Part shown: in pieces, positions 4,962 to 6,851 of the stretch
Position numbering within the stretch: the stretch's first letter is position 1
How the letters are laid out: every line of letters begins with the position of its first letter
Source of the DNA: Pseudomonadota bacterium
GTDB lineage: Bacteria > Pseudomonadota > Gammaproteobacteria > Arenicellales > Arenicellaceae
DNA: 6,851 nucleotides
Assembly (NCBI GenBank): GCA_018660405.1
Contig: JABJKL010000150.1
Span: 1-6,851 of the forward strand
Direction: 5' to 3'
Notes under the pieces: model-generated
The model's input: the letters and a program-made list of their open reading frames with translations, nothing else
Told to the model about the DNA's origin: nothing
The model's database searches: none
Translations under genes and position numbers: made by a program

Positions 4962-6269
4962 CTAAAAATGTTCAATGCGTATTAACTTCACTGCGCCAGA
5001 CACCTGCGACAAACTCTCAAGCTTACCAATTGCCTTAAGCACTTTTGCTTCATCGGTAAACTGCGTAATGAGACTTATCGCCGCGGTATTCACTCCGGCG
5101 GGTGGTTCTTTTTGAGTAATCGCCTCTATGCTGACATCCAAACCCGCAAAAATACTCGAAATTTCTGCCAGCACGCCGGGCTGATCAGTCGCCTCCATCC
5201 GCAAAAAGTATGCACTCGCAAATTCACTTTGGGCGATTACTTGAAGATCGTCAATTTGATCATTCTGGAACCCCAGAATGGGTACGTTAATTAAGCCAGA
5301 CTGCTTGTGTCTAGCCACATCAATGAGATCAGCAACAATCGAAGATGCGGTAGGTTCGGCGCCCGCACCTGCACCATAAAGCAAAGTAGACCCAGCAGCA
5401 TCTGCATCGATATAAACAGCGTTCATGACGCCATTTACATTCGCCAACAAATGCGTCTTTGGTACCAAAGTTGGATGAACACGCAATTCGACACCCGTTT
5501 CAGTGTGCCGGGCAATCCCCAAATGCTTAATTCGATAGCCAAACTCATCTGCCATTTGGATATCCGTCAGCGTTATTTCACCAATACCTTCGGTATACAC
5601 TCGCTCGAAATGCAGCGGCATGCCGAAACTTAATGATGCCAAAATAGTCAGTTTGTGAGCAGCATCTACACCATCAACATCGAAAGATGGATCTGCCTCA
5701 GCATAGCCAAGTGCTTGTGCTTCTGCCAATACACCTGCAAAGTCACGCTGCTCATCACCCATCGCGGTCAGAATATAATTGCCAGTGCCGTTTATAATAC
5801 CGACTATGGATTTAATCTGATTTCCAGCAAGACCTTCCCGTAATACCTTAACAACGCTGATACCGCCAGCAACGGCAGCTTCAAAGGCAAGCATTACATT
5901 CGCTTCCACGGCCGCTTTAACAATCTCATTGCCACGCACAGCGATCAACGCCTTATTGGCGGTTATAATGTGTTTTCCGTTGGCGATTGCGCGCATAACC
6001 AGATCGAACGCCAACTCAGTACCACCCATTGACTCGATAACGACATCTATTTCAGGATTATCAACGATGCTCACCGGATCATCCGTGAGCTCAAACAAAT
6101 TCGTATCGCAAATACGATCAGCATTGATCTCTCGAACCGCTGCGGCGACCACTTGAATCGACTGGCCCGTTCGCCGACTAATTTCTGCTGAATTGCGTTG
6201 CAGCACGTTAACGGTACCGCCACCCACCGTACCTAATCCCAGCAGGCCTACTTTGATAAGCTCTGTCAC
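4962..6269 (-). CDS. hom: Homoserine dehydrogenase with C-terminal ACT domain
   Basis: Cytoplasmic NAD(P)H enzyme that reduces aspartate 4-semialdehyde to homoserine, the branch point to threonine and methionine. The 435 residues match the monofunctional form (no aspartate kinase domain). Order: Rossmann domain with GLGTVGGG (11-18), TANKALI with K106, catalytic and dimerisation domain with NGTGNYI (160-166) and YAEADPSFDVDGVDAAHKLTIL (E191, D197, K206 match the substrate and catalytic residues of the yeast enzyme), GAGAGAEPTASS (297-308), then an ACT domain from about 352 (AYFLRMEATDQPGVLAEI) that commonly mediates threonine feedback. The start is GTG (6269-6267), preceded only by a weak GGA 9 bases upstream; a nearby ATG at 6284-6282 is out of frame. 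It lies 31 bases after alaC and 30 before the first possible thrC start, so co-transcription is likely. No thrB is present in the window. Confidence 0.96.
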   Translation of the reverse strand: MTELIKVGLLGLGTVGGGTVNVLQRNSAEISRRTGQSIQVVAAAVREINADRICDTNLFELTDDPVSIVDNPEIDVVIESMGGTELAFDLVMRAIANGKHIITANKALIAVRGNEIVKAAVEANVMLAFEAAVAGGISVVKVLREGLAGNQIKSIVGIINGTGNYILTAMGDEQRDFAGVLAEAQALGYAEADPSFDVDGVDAAHKLTILASLSFGMPLHFERVYTEGIGEITLTDIQMADEFGYRIKHLGIARHTETGVELRVHPTLVPKTHLLANVNGVMNAVYIDADAAGSTLLYGAGAGAEPTASSIVADLIDVARHKQSGLINVPILGFQNDQIDDLQVIAQSEFASAYFLRMEATDQPGVLAEISSIFAGLDVSIEAITQKEPPAGVNTAAISLITQFTDEAKVLKAIGKLESLSQVSGAVKLIRIEHF

Positions 6270-6300
6270 CGTTCTATATCCATTCTATTAATACACTACG

Positions 6301-6851
6301 CTAGTTACTGTCGGCCGAATGCGCTTTTAGCGCAGCCTGCGGGTTTTTAAATACGTTCTTTATGCCTTTACAGGCCTGCCGAATACGGTGTTTGTTTTCA
6401 ATCAGCGCAAATCGCACATACGCATCACCATATTCGCCAAAACCAATGCCGGGAGAAACTGCCACTCCAGCTTGCTTAATTAACATTTTACTGAATTCAA
6501 TAGAACCCATGGCATCGAATGGCTCAGGAATTTTCGCCCACAAAAACATGGTGGCCTTAGGTCTTGTTACCGGCCAACCCGCCGACTGTAACCCATCACA
6601 CAATATGTCTCTTCGTTGCTGATACAGGTCGCGAATATCACTTGTCCACTGATTCGACTCTGGTGAATCGAGCGCCAAAATAGCTGCTACCTGTATTGGC
6701 GTAAACAGTCCGTAATCGAGATAGGACTTCATTCTAGCTAAAGCGCCGACCAATTCTTTGTTGCCGACCATAAAACCAACGCGCCAACCAGGCATATTGA
6801 AGCTCTTGGAAAGACTAAAAAACTCAACCGCGACCTCCTTCGCGCCTTCGA
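6301..6851 (-). CDS. alaC: Alanine/glutamate-pyruvate aminotransferase AlaC, C-terminal part (runs off right edge)
   Basis: PLP-dependent class I/II aminotransferase, by similarity the glutamate-pyruvate transaminase that makes alanine in the cytoplasm. In-frame coding runs from the edge (first full codon at 6849) to the TAG at 6303-6301, giving 182 residues, roughly the last 45% of a protein of about 400. The PLP lysine is in EFFSLSKSFNMPGWRVGFMVGN (K15 of the visible part, codon 6807-6805). GVAVSPGIGFGEYGDAYVRFALIENKHRIRQA near the end contains the arginine that binds the substrate carboxylate (VRFAL) and closely resembles E. coli AlaC as I recall it. The ATG at 6795 is internal (Met of NMPGW), not a start. 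It is the first visible gene of the alaC-hom-thrC series, an arrangement known in other proteobacteria. A related fold-type I aminotransferase of other specificity cannot be excluded. Confidence 0.9.
   Translation of the reverse strand, partial: EGAKEVAVEFFSLSKSFNMPGWRVGFMVGNKELVGALARMKSYLDYGLFTPIQVAAILALDSPESNQWTSDIRDLYQQRRDILCDGLQSAGWPVTRPKATMFLWAKIPEPFDAMGSIEFSKMLIKQAGVAVSPGIGFGEYGDAYVRFALIENKHRIRQACKGIKNVFKNPQAALKAHSADSN

Noticed and set aside
5307..5633. 108-codon plus-strand frame within hom
   Set aside because: Antisense to conserved homoserine dehydrogenase motifs; Cys, Arg and Ile rich as expected of a shadow frame.
6793..6795. ATG as the start of a 164-residue aminotransferase gene
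   Set aside because: The frame continues upstream with EFFSLSKSF, including the PLP lysine, so this Met is internal and the gene is cut by the window edge.
1..6851. Search for mobile elements, CRISPR, tRNA/rRNA, toxin-antitoxin or defence genes
   Set aside because: No matching repeats, motifs or proteins were seen; all substantial coding space is taken by seven conserved genes.

Overview
This window looks like an ordinary chromosomal segment of a Gram-negative, probably gammaproteobacterial, organism of moderate GC content. LpxH (lipid A synthesis), the YjgR/DUF853 ATPase and a Pseudomonas-like homoserine dehydrogenase point that way. I cannot name the genus. All seven recognisable genes are housekeeping or conserved genes. 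I see no transposase, integrase, tRNA, rRNA, CRISPR array or phage gene, and no convincing new multi-gene system.

Layout, left to right. (1) Positions 1-280, minus strand: the first 93 codons of the acetolactate synthase large subunit (ilvI/ilvB type), running off the left edge. (2) Positions 281-635: a 355-base divergent region between ilvI and lpxH. It holds a terminator-like hairpin, a perfect TATAAT, a G8 tract and ILV-rich mini-reading frames on the ilvI strand, so it may be an attenuator-type leader. (3) Positions 636-1385, plus: lpxH. (4) Positions 1475-2032, minus: folE, convergent with lpxH. (5) Positions 2033-2260: a divergent promoter region with an imperfect inverted repeat. (6) Positions 2261-3748, plus: the YjgR/HerA-like ATPase. 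(7) Positions 3783-6851, minus: a tight three-gene set in transcription order alaC (partial), hom, thrC, with gaps of 31 and about 30 bases to the first possible thrC start.

How the genes fit together. hom and thrC supply two of the three steps from aspartate semialdehyde to threonine; homoserine kinase (thrB) is not in the window. Threonine feeds isoleucine synthesis, in which acetolactate synthase acts, and AlaC links pyruvate, the other acetolactate synthase substrate, to alanine and glutamate. The two ends of the window are therefore metabolically related, although lpxH, folE and yjgR lie between them. LpxH acts in lipid A synthesis and FolE in folate/pterin synthesis. YjgR is a conserved P-loop ATPase of unknown role.

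The parts most worth a second look are the ilvI 5' region, the two competing thrC start codons and the insertion within ThrC.
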